Numbered from the stretch's first letter, positions 27,666 through 38,570 are shown. The stretch is 64,000 nt of DNA from Halisarca cf. caerulea (GCA_963170055.1 CAUJGJ010000451.1:156001-220000), one strand, 5' to 3'. Notes: a model not told the origin generated them from the sequence alone. Made by a program: numbers and translations.

Positions 27666-28615
27666 TTAATAAAGTCATTTAATTTATAACTGCGCTGCTT
27701 TCTCAAATAAATGTTCTGTGTAAGAAATAAAAATTAGCTAATTTCTATTCTAAGTTATTTGCAATTTCATGCTGTTCTGTAATTCTTATGCATGTTTCAT
27801 GCATTAACAATGTCACTAAACTTATAACTGCGCTGCTTTCTCAAATAAATGTTCTGTGTAAGATATAAAATTTAGCTAATTTCTTTTCAAAGTTATTTTT
27901 AAATCTTGCAATTTCATGCTGTTCTTGAATTTACATGCATGTTTCAAACATTAACAATGTCATTAAACTTATAATACTTTGCTTTCTCAAATCAATGTTA
28001 TTTGGACAAGATGAAATTTAGCTAATTTCTTTTCTAGGTTATTTCTAGATCTTGCAATTTCATGCTGTTCTTGAATTTTGATGCCTGTTTCAAGCATTAA
28101 CAATGTCATTAAACTTATATATACTTTGCTTTCTCAAATCAATGTTATTTGAAAAAGATAAAATTTAGCTAATTTCTTTTTCTAATTTATATTTAAATCT
28201 TGCAATTTCATTCTGTTCTTGAATTTAGATGCATGTGTCAAACATTAACAATGTCAAGTTATTATTAAATCTTACAATTTCAAGCTGTTCTTGAATTTTG
28301 GTGCATGTTTCACACATTAACAATGTCATTAAACTTATAAATACTTTGCTTTCTCAAATCAATGTTTTTGGACAAGATAAAATTTAGCTAATTTCTTTTT
28401 TAAGTTATTTTTAAATCTTGCAATTTCATGCATGCTGTTCTTGAATTTAGATGAATGTTTCAAGCATTAACAATGACATTAAACTTGTACATACTTTGCT
28501 TTCTCAAATCAATGTTATTTGGGAAAGATAAAATTTAGCTAATTTCCTTAGAAAGTTATTTTTAAATGTTGCAATTTATGCTGTTCTTGAATTTTGATGC
28601 ATGTTTCAAACATTA
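27666..28615 (+). repeat. 146-bp satellite array, first block
   Basis: About six diverged tandem monomers, recognised by AACAATGTCATTAAACTTAT, ACTTTGCTTTCTCAAATCAA, TTAGCTAATTTC and TTTCATGCTGTTCTTGAATT. Divergence between monomers is far higher than in the 133-bp array and some monomers are truncated, so this is an older array. Interrupted at CATTA by the foldback element starting at 28,616. Confidence 0.88.
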
Positions 28616-30475
28616 GGCAGGTAAGTTATGTCCAGTTTTGCCATAAAACAAAATGGCGGCCGTTTTTAAAAGTCTCGAATTCAAGGCCTTGTTTTAACTT
28701 TGGTAGATGCCAAGCCCCACAAAACAGCACAAATAGAGAGTATAACCTTTATATGTTATGCATATGTACATAAAGCAACCAACAATGTTTTAAAATTTCT
28801 GTATGACCGATTTTCCATCACCATATGAAAATAGTAAAGATTCAAGAACGCGGTAGAGAAAATCTCTGAGTTTGAGTACACAAGTCAATTCACAAGACAC
28901 AACGTGTCCTTATCTTACTTTCCTGGTTATGGGAGAGCGATAGCCCATCCCTCCGCTGTTATGTCTAAGGATTTCTGCTTTAAAAGTACGGTAGTAACAG
29001 CAAACGGCTTGACATAAACTGAACGGAAAGATCTACAGTCATCCCATAACCAGCATTTGAAGTTTGGTCTTTAAGGAATAATCTGACGTATACATAGTTT
29101 CAAAAATACAAACCAAAGTTTGCTCGACTGCGTTTTGGACATAACTTTCTTATGCAGGTAGGTTATGGCAGATTTTTGGTTGCAAAGGGTATCTTGTGGT
29201 TTTGGCAGGTATGCAATTAAATCGTCACGCCCAATACAAATTATCACGTTCTTATGGTGTGACCATCTCGCTAATATTCAAGATTTCAATGGTTGCACCG
29301 TCAATAGAAGGGATTCTGGCCGACCAAGTTAGCAAATGGATGGTAGTAAACTCTAAACTTGCAAATTTGCGAGCGATCGAGCTTCGAAAGTTCTGACTTG
29401 CCTTCGAAGTTATGACCCTATTACTGCGTATAAATTAGCCTCTCTACACTCGAGAACATGTGATGAACATGTGACCAAGGCTTCAGAAGAACTCTTGTCT
29501 ATAAGAAAGTTATGTCCAAAAACGTGGTCGAGCAAACTTTGATCTGTATGTTTGAAACTACGTCAGATTATCCCTTAAAGATCGAACTTCAAATGCTGGT
29601 TATGGGAAGACTGTAGATCTTTCCATTCAGTTTATGTCAAGCCGTTTGCTGTTACTACCGTATTTTTAAAGCAGAAATCCTTGGACATAAAAGCGGAGGG
29701 ATGGACTATCGCTCTCCCATAACCAGGAAAGTAAGATAAGGACATGTTGTGTCTTGTGAATTGACTTGTGTGTTCAAACTCGGAGATTTTCTCGACCTCG
29801 TTTTTGAGTCTTTACTATATTCATATGGTGACAGAAAATCGATCATACAGAAATTTCGAAAGATTGTTGGTTGCTTTATGTACCTATGCAGAACATATAA
29901 AGGTTCCACTTGCTGTTTGTGCTGTTTTTTGGGGCTTAGTATCTACAAAAAGTTAAAACAAGGCCTTGAATTCGAGACGTTCGGAAGCGGCCGCCATTTT
30001 GTTTCATGGCAAAACTGGACATAAATTACCTGCATATGGACAAGAGTTCTTCTCAAGCCGTGATCACATGTTTACCACGTGTTCTCTAGTGTAGAGAGGC
30101 TAATTTATACGCAGTACATACGGTCATAACTTCGAAGGCAAATCAGAACTTTCAAAGCTCGATCGCTCGCAAATTTGCAAGTTTAGAGTTTACTACCATT
30201 CATTTGCTAACTTGGTCGGCCAGAATCCCTTCTATTGAAAAACATTATTATCAAACATACACAGTAGGATAGTATATTATAATAGATGTAAATGAGCTAC
30301 TGAAGTAAATCAACAGCCTTCTATTGATGGTGCAGCCATTCAAATCTTGAATATTCGCGAGATGGTCACACGGTAAGAACGTGATAATTTGCATTGGGCG
30401 TGACAATTTAATTGCATACCTGTCAAAACCACAAGATACCCTTTGCAACAACGAATCTGCCATAATCTACCTGCG
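28616..30475. mobile_element. 1,860-bp compound foldback element, order A-B-A'-B'
   Basis: Left end GGCAGGTAAGTTATGTCC; right end ...AATCTACCTGCG; flanked by TA on both sides within a satellite monomer (CATTA ... TAACAATG). Segment A (about 28,616-29,150) recurs inverted at 29,505-30,035, for example CAAAATGGCGGCC versus GGCCGCCATTTTG. Segment B (about 29,155-29,500) recurs inverted at 30,036-30,475, for example TTGGTCGGCCAG versus CTGGCCGACCAA. The order is therefore A B A' B', not a simple palindrome. Open frames here follow the repeat and have no recognisable domain. It belongs to the same TA-flanked family as 32,112, 33,768 and 35,741-36,503. Confidence 0.8.
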
Positions 30476-32111
30476 TAACAATGTCATTAAACTTATAAAT
30501 ACTTTGCTTTCTCAAATCAATGATATTTGTACAAAGTAAAAATTAGCTAATTTCTTTTCTAAGTTATTTTTAAATCTGTCAATTGCATGCTGTTCTTGAA
30601 TTTAGATGCATGTTTCAAACATTAACAATGTCATTAAACTTATAAATACTTTGCTTTCTCAAATCAATGTTATTTGCACAAATAATAATTGGCTAATTTC
30701 ATTGATAAGTTATTTTCAAATCTAGTAATTTCATGCTGTTTTTGAATTTAGATGCATGTGTCAAACATTAACAATGTCATTAAACTTATAAATACTTTGC
30801 TTGCTCAATCAATGTAATTTGGAAAAGATAAACTTTAGCTAATTTCTTTTCTAAGTTATTTTTAAATCTTGCAATTTAATGCTGTTCTTGAATTTAGATG
30901 CATGTTTCAAACATTAACAATGTCATTAAAAATATATATACTTTGCTTTCTCAAATCAATGTTATTTGCACAAAATAAAAATGAGCTAATTTCTTTTCTA
31001 AGTTTTGTTAAATCTGTCAATTGCATGCTGTTCTTGAATTTAGATGCATGTTTCAAACATTAACAACATCATTAAATTTACAAATACTTTGCTTTCTCAT
31101 ATCAATGTCACTTGGACAAGATAAAATTTAGCTAACTTCTTTTCAAAGATATTTTTAAATCTTGCAATTTTCATGCTGTTCTTGAATTTAGATGTATGTT
31201 TCAAATATTAACAATGTCATTAAACTTATAAATACTTTGCTTACTCAATCAATGTAATTTGGAAAAGATAAACTTTAGCTAATTTCTTTTTCTAAGTTAT
31301 TTATACAATCTTGCAATTTTAGGCTGTTCTTTAATTGAGATGTATGTTTCAAACATTAACAATGTCATTAAACTAATAAATACTTTGCCTTCTCAAATCA
31401 TTGCTATTTGGACAAAATAAATATTAGCTAAATTCTTTTCTAATTATAAGTTATTTTTAATTCTAGCAATTTCATGCTGTTCTTGTATTTAGATGTATGT
31501 TTCAAACATTAACAATGTCATTAAACTTATAAATACTTTGCTTTCTCAAATCAATGTTCTTTGGACAAAATAAAAATTAGCTATTTTCTTTTTTCTAAGT
31601 TATTTGCAGTTTTAGCAATTTCATGCTGTTAATGAATTGAGATGCATGTTTCAAACATTAACAATGTAATTAAACTGATAAATACTTTGCTTTCTGAAAT
31701 CAATGTTATTTGCTTGCAATTCTTGCCATTTCATGCTGTTTTTGAATATAGATGCATGTTTCAAACATTAACGATGTCATTAAACTTATAAATACTTTGC
31801 TTTCTCAAACCATTGTTATTCGCACAAAATTAAAATTAGCTAATTTCTTTTCTAAATTATTTGCAATTCTTGCCATTTCATGCTGTTTTTGAATATAGAT
31901 GCATGTTTCAAACATTAACAATGTCATTAAACTTATAAATACTTTGCCTTCTCAAATCATTGCTATTTGGACAAAATTAATATTAGTTAATTTCTTTTCT
32001 AATTATAAGTAATTTTTAATTCTTGCAATTTCATGCTGTTCTTGTATTTATATGTATGTTTCTAACATTAACAATGTCATTAAACTGATAAATACTTTGC
32101 CTTCTCAAATC
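30476..32111 (+). repeat. 146-bp satellite array, second block
   Basis: About eleven monomers. The ACAATGTCATT block recurs at 30,625, 30,771, 30,917 and about 31,063, a 146-bp spacing. Later monomers carry small insertions such as CTAATTATAAG and deletions. No coding content. Confidence 0.9.
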
Positions 32112-32607
32112 AATGTTATTACGCAGGTGAGTTATGTCCAATTTTGGCCATAACTCAAAATGGCCGCCCTTTTGGAAGCACTCGAATTACATGCTTTGTT
32201 TTGCTTTCTGGATAACATTATGGTGACATTTACTAGTTCTTTTGTATTCTGAACATATTGAAGTTATGTTGGTACACTTCTAATGATTCTCTGTGATGAT
32301 GTGATCTCACTAACAGCATTTTTTTGGGTTCTGTAAAATCAAGAAAACGGCGAAGAGGCGGTGGTAAAAATCTCAGCTTCTGAACACACCAGTAAGTTCA
32401 AACGACTCCTTAGGTTCAATAACCAACTGAAAGATTGCTGGAGCCTGGTAGCTCAAAGCACGGCTGTTATATCCAAGGGTTTACCTCCTTTTGCAAGGTC
32501 TCAAGCCGCTAAACAGGGGACATAACTCGAACAGTAAAAGGGTTCAGAGCTCCAGGAATCTTTCACCGTGGTTTCGACTATTGGCAACACGATGGACCTA
32601 CTCATGA
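32112..32607. mobile_element. truncated foldback-family element
   Basis: Begins CGCAGGTGAGTTATGTCC after TA, with a short subterminal palindrome around GGACATAACTC-like sequence and AAAATGGCCGCC. An internal GGCGGTGGTAAAAATCTCAG block is shared with the copies at 34,000 and 35,970. The right half is missing: satellite sequence resumes at about 32,608 without a right terminal repeat. Confidence 0.65.
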
Positions 32608-32730
32608 TCCTCATGCTGTTTTTGAATATAGATGCATGCTTCAAACATTAACAATGTCATTAAACTTATAAATACTTTGCCTTCTCAAATCCTTGCTATT
32701 TGGACAAAATAAATATTAGCTAATTTCTAT
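32608..32730 (+). repeat. 146-bp satellite fragment
   Basis: One monomer-length piece with TCATGCTGTTTTTGAATATAG and AACAATGTCATTAAACTTAT. It is cut at TTTCTAT by the element starting at 32,731 and resumes at 34,568. Confidence 0.8.
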
Positions 32731-33503
32731 CACAGCGAAAACTAACCTCATACACAGTACCGTAAATGCGAGGAAACGGTTCCCGAATATACGTATGTTA
32801 CGGACTTTTCACGGATGTCTGTGTTGCGCAATACGGGAACCGTGCAATACCGCACTTGCAGTTCTTGTGACGGAATCACCGTATAAATGGCCGTTTGTGA
32901 CGCCGTGCCTAGACCGTTTCAACTAAGAAACGGTCTCATTTTTCTCCAAAAATAGTTAATAAATAATCGGCAGCTAGTGCAGGTTGGTATTGTTCGTTGT
33001 ATATATATTCCTCAACTTCTTCTGAATCGAATAAATGAGCAACAGCATTATACGTACAAGACATGCAAATTGAACTGTTACAGTAAAACAGCTAAAAACA
33101 AGAGATAAAATGTAGATAAACTAAGTATCTGATAGCATGCAGTGGCTTTGTCCTTCATTCTGCAGCAGGTTCTTTATCCTCTTGCCCTTCATTCTGCATC
33201 ATTCTTCATCCAGCCAAATTGTGATTGAATTTGGTTGTTAATTGCCCAACAGGATGTGCTGGTACAGGTTGACTAGAAAGATCACTGAATGTCTTTGTTC
33301 TGCTTTCCCAGTATTGGTGGATAGCACCTATAAGTGACAGAAACCACGAATGGTAATTATAGAGGTTGGGCATATCAAAAGCAAACAGCATGTAGAAGTT
33401 GGATCAGCTCAAATATGTCCAATCTTGAAAACCCACAGTAAACTTTGTATGACTACAATACACCATTGAACACAATATGCATACAAGTACCAAAGACATG
33501 TAC

Positions 33504-33760
33504 AAGTCAGAGCTCCCTGCCGAAAGATGACACATCTTGACAGGTGCATTGCCGAAAGATGACACATCTTGACAATACATTAAGAGCAGACTTTGCATAA
33601 TTACCAATACACCATTCAACAGTACATGTGTAAGTCAGAGCTCCCTGCCGAAAGATGACACATCTTGACAGGTGCATTGCCGAAAGATGACACATCTTGA
33701 CAATACATTAAGAGCAGACTTTGCATAATTACCAATACACCATTCAACTGTACATGTGCA
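33504..33760. repeat. 128-bp tandem duplication with four copies of a short dyad
   Basis: AAGTCAGAGCTCCCTGCCG starts at 33,504 and again at 33,632, and the 128-bp copies differ at only a few bases. Each contains two copies of AAGATG-ACA-CATCTT, a 15-bp inverted repeat, so the dyad occurs four times within about 170 bp. Confidence 0.85.
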
Positions 33761-33767
33761 AGTCAGA

Positions 33768-34530
33768 TGCAGGTATGTTATGTCCCAATCCAGCCAAAAG
33801 CGCAACGTTATCTGGCTTCACCAAATGAATTTCGGTATAGTGGGCAACACGTGGGTTTGTCACACGCCTATTGTTTGTTTTGGTGATGATATCATTTGCA
33901 AGCGAGACATATACATGAGTATACGAGAAAGATGTTCACGGAACATGTGACAACATGTGACTTAGCCTGGAAAGACAGTTCTGTTCGACAAGAAAACTTT
34001 AGCGAAAAAGGCGGTGGTAGAAATCTCAGCTTTTAGCTTTAAAACTTTGATATGTTGTTACCAAAGGACCAAACCCTCAGAATCGAATCTTGGGGTAATG
34101 TGCGTTGCTCCGTTCGGTTTATGTCCAACATCTTATAGCTTTGAACCTTGTTTTTGGGCAAAAAATCCTTGACATAACAGCCGTGGAGTGGAGGATCATC
34201 ACCCAAGATTCGATTTAGTAAGTTTTCAATCTGTGCTTTCTATTAAACCTACTTTCGTGTCCAAAAGCCGAGATCCTAACCACCGCCTTTTTGGATTTTG
34301 AAATATTTCCGTATGGTGTAAAGAAAACTGACCACATGCAACTCGCAGAAGTTAGAACTAGCTTTTGTTGCTTTCGAAGCCAAGTGTATATATGTCAGAT
34401 GCCATCTTAGCTATTTTCAAAAAAATCTGCTTACATTTGAACGAAGAGCGAAGTGAAAATTTATAGTACCTCGAAGACGTCCGCCATTTTGTTTTATGTC
34501 CAGATCCGTATCGCGACATTACCACAGGGT
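33768..34530. mobile_element. nested foldback-family element with internal palindrome
   Basis: Left end GCAGGTATGTTATGTCCCAA matches, inverted, the right end at 36,480-36,503. Internal arms AAAGGCGGTGGTAGAAATCTC (near 34,000) and GAGATCCTAACCACCGCCTTT (near 34,270) are inverted. The right end, CGCCATTTTGTTTTATGTCC, is diverged and its exact limit is uncertain. Confidence 0.6.
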
Positions 34531-34567
34531 CCGCATTGCTCCATATATGCATGCCATTTTCGCTGTG

Positions 34568-35232
34568 TATTCTAATTATAAGCTAATTTTAATTCTTACA
34601 ATTTCATGCTGTTCTTGTATTTAGATGTATGTTTCAAACATCAACAATGTCATCAAACTTATGAATACTTTGCTTTCTCAAATCATTGTTATGTGGATAA
34701 AATAAAAATTAGCTAGTTTCTTTTCTAAGTTATTTGCAATTTTAGGAATTCCATACTGTTCTTGAATTTAGATGCATGTTTCAAGCATTAACAATGTCAG
34801 TAAACTTATAAATGCTTTGCTTTCTCAAATCAATATTCTTTGGAAAGAATTAAAATTAGCTATTTTCTTTTTCTAAGTTATTAGCAGTTTTAGCAATTTC
34901 ATGCTGTTTATGAAATGAGATGCATGTTTTAAACATTAGCAATGTCATTAAACTGATAAATACTTTTGCCTTCTCAAATCATTGCTATTTGCACAAAATT
35001 AAAATTATCTAATTTCTTTTCTAAGTTATATTTAATTCTTGCAATTTCATGCTGTTCTTGTATTTAGATGTATGTTTCAAACATTAACAATGTCATTAAA
35101 CTTATAAATACTTTGCTTGCTCAAATCATTGTTGTGTGAACAAAATAAAAATTAGCTAGTTTCTTTTCTAAGTTATTTGCAATTTTAGCAATTTCATGCT
35201 ATTCATGAATTTAGATGCACATTTCAAACATT
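34568..35232 (+). repeat. 146-bp satellite array, third block
   Basis: About four and a half monomers with GCAATTTCATGCTGTTC, ATGTATGTTTCAAACAT and ACTTTGCTTTCTCAAATCA. More diverged than the block at 30,476. It passes directly into the left end of a CGCATGTG-type TIR fragment at 35,233. Confidence 0.85.
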
Positions 35233-35963
35233 ACACATGTGAGACATGTCCTGATTTGTTATGATAGCACTTCCCAGTTTGCATAGTGATAAAATGTTAT
35301 TTTTCGGAGCCTTTAAGTTATTATTCATGCATTTATCTGGTGATCTAGGCTGAGTTATGTCCGATTTTGGACATAACTCAAAATGGCCGACGCTTCGTAA
35401 GCACTACAATTAACCCCAATTTTTTGCTTTCTGCAATGGGTTTTATTGGCATGAACCTACTATTCTACACTACAAACATATTGACATGATGTTGGTGTTC
35501 TCTTTAAGACAATTTACAAGTCGAACGTCCCACTACACGCAACTTCTTGGCTACTGTCGAAAAGACAAAGACAATTTTAGCAATTTCATGCTATTCATGA
35601 ATTTAGATGCACATTTCAAACATTACACATGTGAGACATGTCCTGATTTGTTATGATAGCACTTCCCAGTTTGCATAGTGATAAAATGTTATTTTTCGGA
35701 GCCTTTAAGTTATTATTCATGCATTTATCTGGTGATCTAGGCTGAGTTATGTCCGATTTTGGACATAACTCAAAATGGCCGACGCTTCGTAAGCACTACA
35801 ATTAACCCCAATTTTTTGCTTTCTGCAATGGGTTTTATTGGCATGAACCTACTATTCTACACTACAAACATATTGACATGATGTTGGTGTTCTCTTTAAG
35901 ACAATTTACAAGTCGAACGTCCCACTACACGCAACTTCTTGGCTACTGTCGAAAAGACAAAGA
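35180..35963. repeat. exact 392-bp tandem duplication
   Basis: CAATTTTAGCAATTTCATGC starts at 35,180 and 35,572, and the two 392-bp copies appear identical through GAAAAGACAAAG. The unit contains the tail of a satellite monomer, a truncated CACATGTGAGACATGTCC TIR end and the left arm of the foldback element. The event is thus younger than both insertions, and identity suggests it is recent. Confidence 0.92.
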
Positions 35964-36503
35964 AGCAAAATCGCGGTGGTAACAATCTCTGCTTCTGAAC
36001 ACACCAATAGGTTCAAACGACTTTTTAGATACATAAGTGCCCTCAAAGATTCCTGGAGCCCGGTAGCTCAAAGCATGGCTGTTATGTCCAGGGGATTCCG
36101 TCGTTTTCAGAGGTCTTTAACTACAAAACACGGGACATAAATCGAATGGTAAAAGGTACAAAGCTCCAAGAATCTTTCACCACAGTTTGGACTATTGGGA
36201 ACCTGATGTCACTATTGCCGTTGCTCCAAGTCGAGATTTTTACCACCGCGATTTTGAAATAAAATTTTCACTCAAGCATCTCTCTTCTTCAGACTGTAGT
36301 CACATCCTGTCACATGTTCTACGAAAGAGTCCGTACATCTTTCTCGTATTCTCGCATATACGTTCAGTTTGTGCATGATATCATTGTGAAAATCCAGCTA
36401 TCTGCGCATGACAAACCCATGCGGTTTGCGCAATAATAAAATTCATTGAGTGAAACCGTATAATGTTACACTTATGGCTGGATTCGGACATAACACACCT
36501 GCG
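35741..36503. mobile_element. foldback-family element, most complete copy
   Basis: Left arm GAGTTATGTCC with a perfect small palindrome (GAGTTATGTCCGATTTTGGACATAACTC). Internal inverted arms are AAAATCGCGGTGGTAA (about 35,967) and TTACCACCGCGATTTT (about 36,240). The right end GGACATAACACACCTGCG is followed by TAACAATG of a satellite monomer. The left arm also exists as an orphan at 35,349 because of the 392-bp duplication. No credible gene inside. Confidence 0.7.
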
Positions 36504-36621
36504 TAACAATGTCATTAAGGTATATACAGTGAACTCTGATTTATCCGACGCTGTCTGTTCCCTCAAAATATGTCGGATAAATCAGGTGTCGGATAAAAAA
36601 ATTCTAGCTGATATCACATTA

Positions 36622-36627
36622 TTTATT
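36622..36627 (-). promoter_or_regulatory. polyadenylation signal of the Tigger transposase
   Basis: TTTATT on the plus strand reads AATAAA on the coding strand, about 95 bp after the transposase stop and inside the left terminal region, so the element carries its own 3' end signal. Confidence 0.5.
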
Positions 36628-36722
36628 CATCATCAATAATAATAGAGTGGATTATTACAGTAGTAAACAGTGATTTGGTGCATATATAAGTTTTGAAGTC
36701 AAAGTTCAGTAATACACCCAAA

Positions 36723-38339
36723 TTAGGGTGCAGCAAAGAAGTCTGTTATACTTGTTTGCTTGGTTTCCCTGCTTCGGATCATAGAGATTTTTCCTATTAA
36801 GTTTCTCAAGGAACCATAGTCTTCTTCAAAGAAACCATCATGCTTTTCAAGAGTTGAGAGTAGCCGCTCACAAACTTGGATGGATTCTGTTAAAGTGTAT
36901 GTGGGTTGTGGGTGGTCCTCTTCTTCATCACTCTCATGGTCACTGGTGCCTGGTGGTTCTCCTTGTACAAGTCTAATGATGTCCTCATCTGTGAGAGGTT
37001 CTTCTGTAATGTCCTCGCCTCCTATTGCCAGATATTCATCCACAGTCAATGGATTTTCAATATGCGCAGATGAAATTAAGCCTTCCAATTCTTGTGTAAC
37101 TTCTTGCTCCTGTGATCCAGTTGTTAATGGACCAGGAATATCAGCAGGACGGATTTGTACATGGGAAAAACAATTAGCAATTGTTTCCTTTTTGACCAAT
37201 TCCCAAGAATCCTTGACGAAATAAATTGCCTGTTTGATATCAATGCGACTGAATGCTCCCTTCTCATCGACCTGTGAAACATAATGCTGCAGCAATTTCC
37301 TTTTGTAATGCAGTTTAAAATTCTTTATTATGCCTGCATCCATAGGCTGGATGTGTGCTGTAGTATTTGGTGGCAACATCTCTACATGCACATGAGTAAG
37401 TTCCAGATTGTGAATATGACTTGGAGCATTGTCCAGAAGTAGAACAATGTAGCGCTTCTGGGCAGACATTTGCCTTTCTAGTCTCTTCAACCAGTCTACA
37501 AAAATTGTGGATGTCATCCATGCTTTGCTGTTATGGTAATACTGAACAACAGATTGAACATTGAATGTTTTCGGGAAGCATCTAGGCCTGGCTGCCTTGC
37601 CAATCACCAGTGGCTGTAACTTATCGGTGCCATCAGAATTGGCACAAAGTGCAACAGAAATACGTTCCTTACTTTTCTTTGTTCCATACACAGATCCTGT
37701 AGCAAGAGTCCTGTTGGGCTCTAACCTAAAAAACAGCCCTGTTTCATCCATATTGTAAATGTTTCTCGGTGCATATTTACTCAGAAATTCTTTCAGCTTT
37801 CTTCTGCCCTCTTCTACTATGTCCATGTCTACACTTGCTGCTTCCCCGTGAATAACCTTAACCCTTATACCGTGACGCTTCTTGAAACCCTGTAACCATC
37901 CACTCGAATAGGTAAGTTCGCTGATCCCCATAGTCTCCCCAAATTCCTTCGCTTTTACACGGAGCATCTCGTCCGATATCGCTATATTCCTCGAACGGAT
38001 GTTTCCAAACCAAATCCACAGTGCCTCCTCAAGCTGTACATAACGACCTTCCTTTTTCTTTGTTGAGCTGCTATCCTCTGCACTGAGCCACTTCTTGGAT
38101 TCTCGAAGAATGTCGCTGATTGTACTGCGTCCAATTTCAAGACCGTCTTCCTTCAGTGTGATTGCCCTGATCTCCTCCTGTGTTGCCTTTGGGTGGTGGT
38201 GTTTGTAAGTACAGATTTTCTTCTTAACAGTCACAGATACAGAGGTTCTAGGACGCTTTGCAGGTGCTGATTTCTCTGCCATAACGCAGTCGGATAGAAA
38301 AGACCCAAACGTATAGTACAAAGGCCTTCTGTTACCCAT
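36723..38339 (-). CDS. pogo/Tigger-type DDE transposase (CENP-B-like DNA-binding region)
   Basis: The frame encodes 538 residues with no stop or frameshift. Residues ~37-80 form the psq-type helix-turn-helix and ~97-165 the CENP-B/Tc5-type second DNA-binding domain (SGWLQGFKKRHGI). The catalytic core carries NMDETGLFF (D198), LLLDNAPSH (D303) and IQPMDAGI (D334), giving the DD30D spacing of Tigger elements. An acidic stretch follows at ~461-486. The C-terminus QTSITDFF (528-535) fits the PCNA-interacting consensus Q-x-x-I-x-x-F-F; pogo transposase is known to bind PCNA. The expected role is cut-and-paste transposition at TA sites in the nucleus. Met20 (start codon at 38,282) precedes AEKSAPAKRPR, which looks like a more typical start, so the protein may be 519 residues. 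Length and intact motifs suggest a recently active copy. A domesticated host gene is less likely because the terminal repeats are intact. Confidence 0.93.
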   Translation of the reverse strand: MGNRRPLYYTFGSFLSDCVMAEKSAPAKRPRTSVSVTVKKKICTYKHHHPKATQEEIRAITLKEDGLEIGRSTISDILRESKKWLSAEDSSSTKKKEGRYVQLEEALWIWFGNIRSRNIAISDEMLRVKAKEFGETMGISELTYSSGWLQGFKKRHGIRVKVIHGEAASVDMDIVEEGRRKLKEFLSKYAPRNIYNMDETGLFFRLEPNRTLATGSVYGTKKSKERISVALCANSDGTDKLQPLVIGKAARPRCFPKTFNVQSVVQYYHNSKAWMTSTIFVDWLKRLERQMSAQKRYIVLLLDNAPSHIHNLELTHVHVEMLPPNTTAHIQPMDAGIIKNFKLHYKRKLLQHYVSQVDEKGAFSRIDIKQAIYFVKDSWELVKKETIANCFSHVQIRPADIPGPLTTGSQEQEVTQELEGLISSAHIENPLTVDEYLAIGGEDITEEPLTDEDIIRLVQGEPPGTSDHESDEEEDHPQPTYTLTESIQVCERLLSTLEKHDGFFEEDYGSLRNLIGKISMIRSRETKQTSITDFFAAP

Positions 38340-38487
38340 GTGTTCACTCCGGATACGGATAAATGAATTCCGGATAACTCAGGGAAATTTCCATACAATG
38401 GCACGCTCAATATTTTGTTCCTCAATCTTCCAGTCGAATAAATCAGGTATCCGGATAAATCGAGGCCGGATAAATCAGAGCCCACTG

Positions 38488-38570
38488 TATATTTTTTTGC
38501 TTTCTCAAATCAATGTTATTTGGACAAAATAACAATTAGCTAGTTTCTTTGTAAGTTATTTGCCTTTTTA
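38488..38570 (+). repeat. last 146-bp satellite fragment
   Basis: TTGCTTTCTCAAATCAATG and AACAATTAGCTAGTTTC continue the monomer interrupted by the Tigger element at 36,526. This is the last recognisable satellite copy in the window. Confidence 0.8.

Larger units (their letters stand above)
32731..34567. mobile_element. 1.84-kb TIR element with nested insertion
   Basis: Terminal inverted repeats CACAGCGAAAA / TTTTCGCTGTG. TAT lies on both sides (32,728-32,730 and 34,568-34,570) and a 146-bp satellite monomer is split cleanly around it. It carries a 128-bp local duplication (33,504-33,760) and a nested foldback-family element (from 33,768). No transposase reading frame is visible, so it is non-autonomous or decayed. 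32,740-33,500 otherwise shows no coding signal. Confidence 0.7.
36527..38487 (-). mobile_element. complete 1,961-bp pogo/Tigger transposon
   Basis: Left end CAGTGAACTCTGATTTATCC and the inverted right end CAGTGGGCTCTGATTTATCC, flanked by TATA on both sides inside a 146-bp satellite monomer (TA target duplication). Both subterminal regions carry several copies of CGGATAAATC-like sequence, which may be transposase-binding sites. One uninterrupted minus-strand transposase gene fills most of the element. TA target, CAG ends and the DD30D transposase together place it in the pogo/Tigger branch of Tc1/mariner. Confidence 0.92.

Noticed and set aside
29196..30463. Several 60-90 codon frames, some mirrored on both strands
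   Set aside because: They follow the arms of the foldback element; sequence pairs explain them without coding.
36880..37224. 114-codon plus-strand frame
   Set aside because: Antisense to the acidic C-terminal part of the Tigger transposase.
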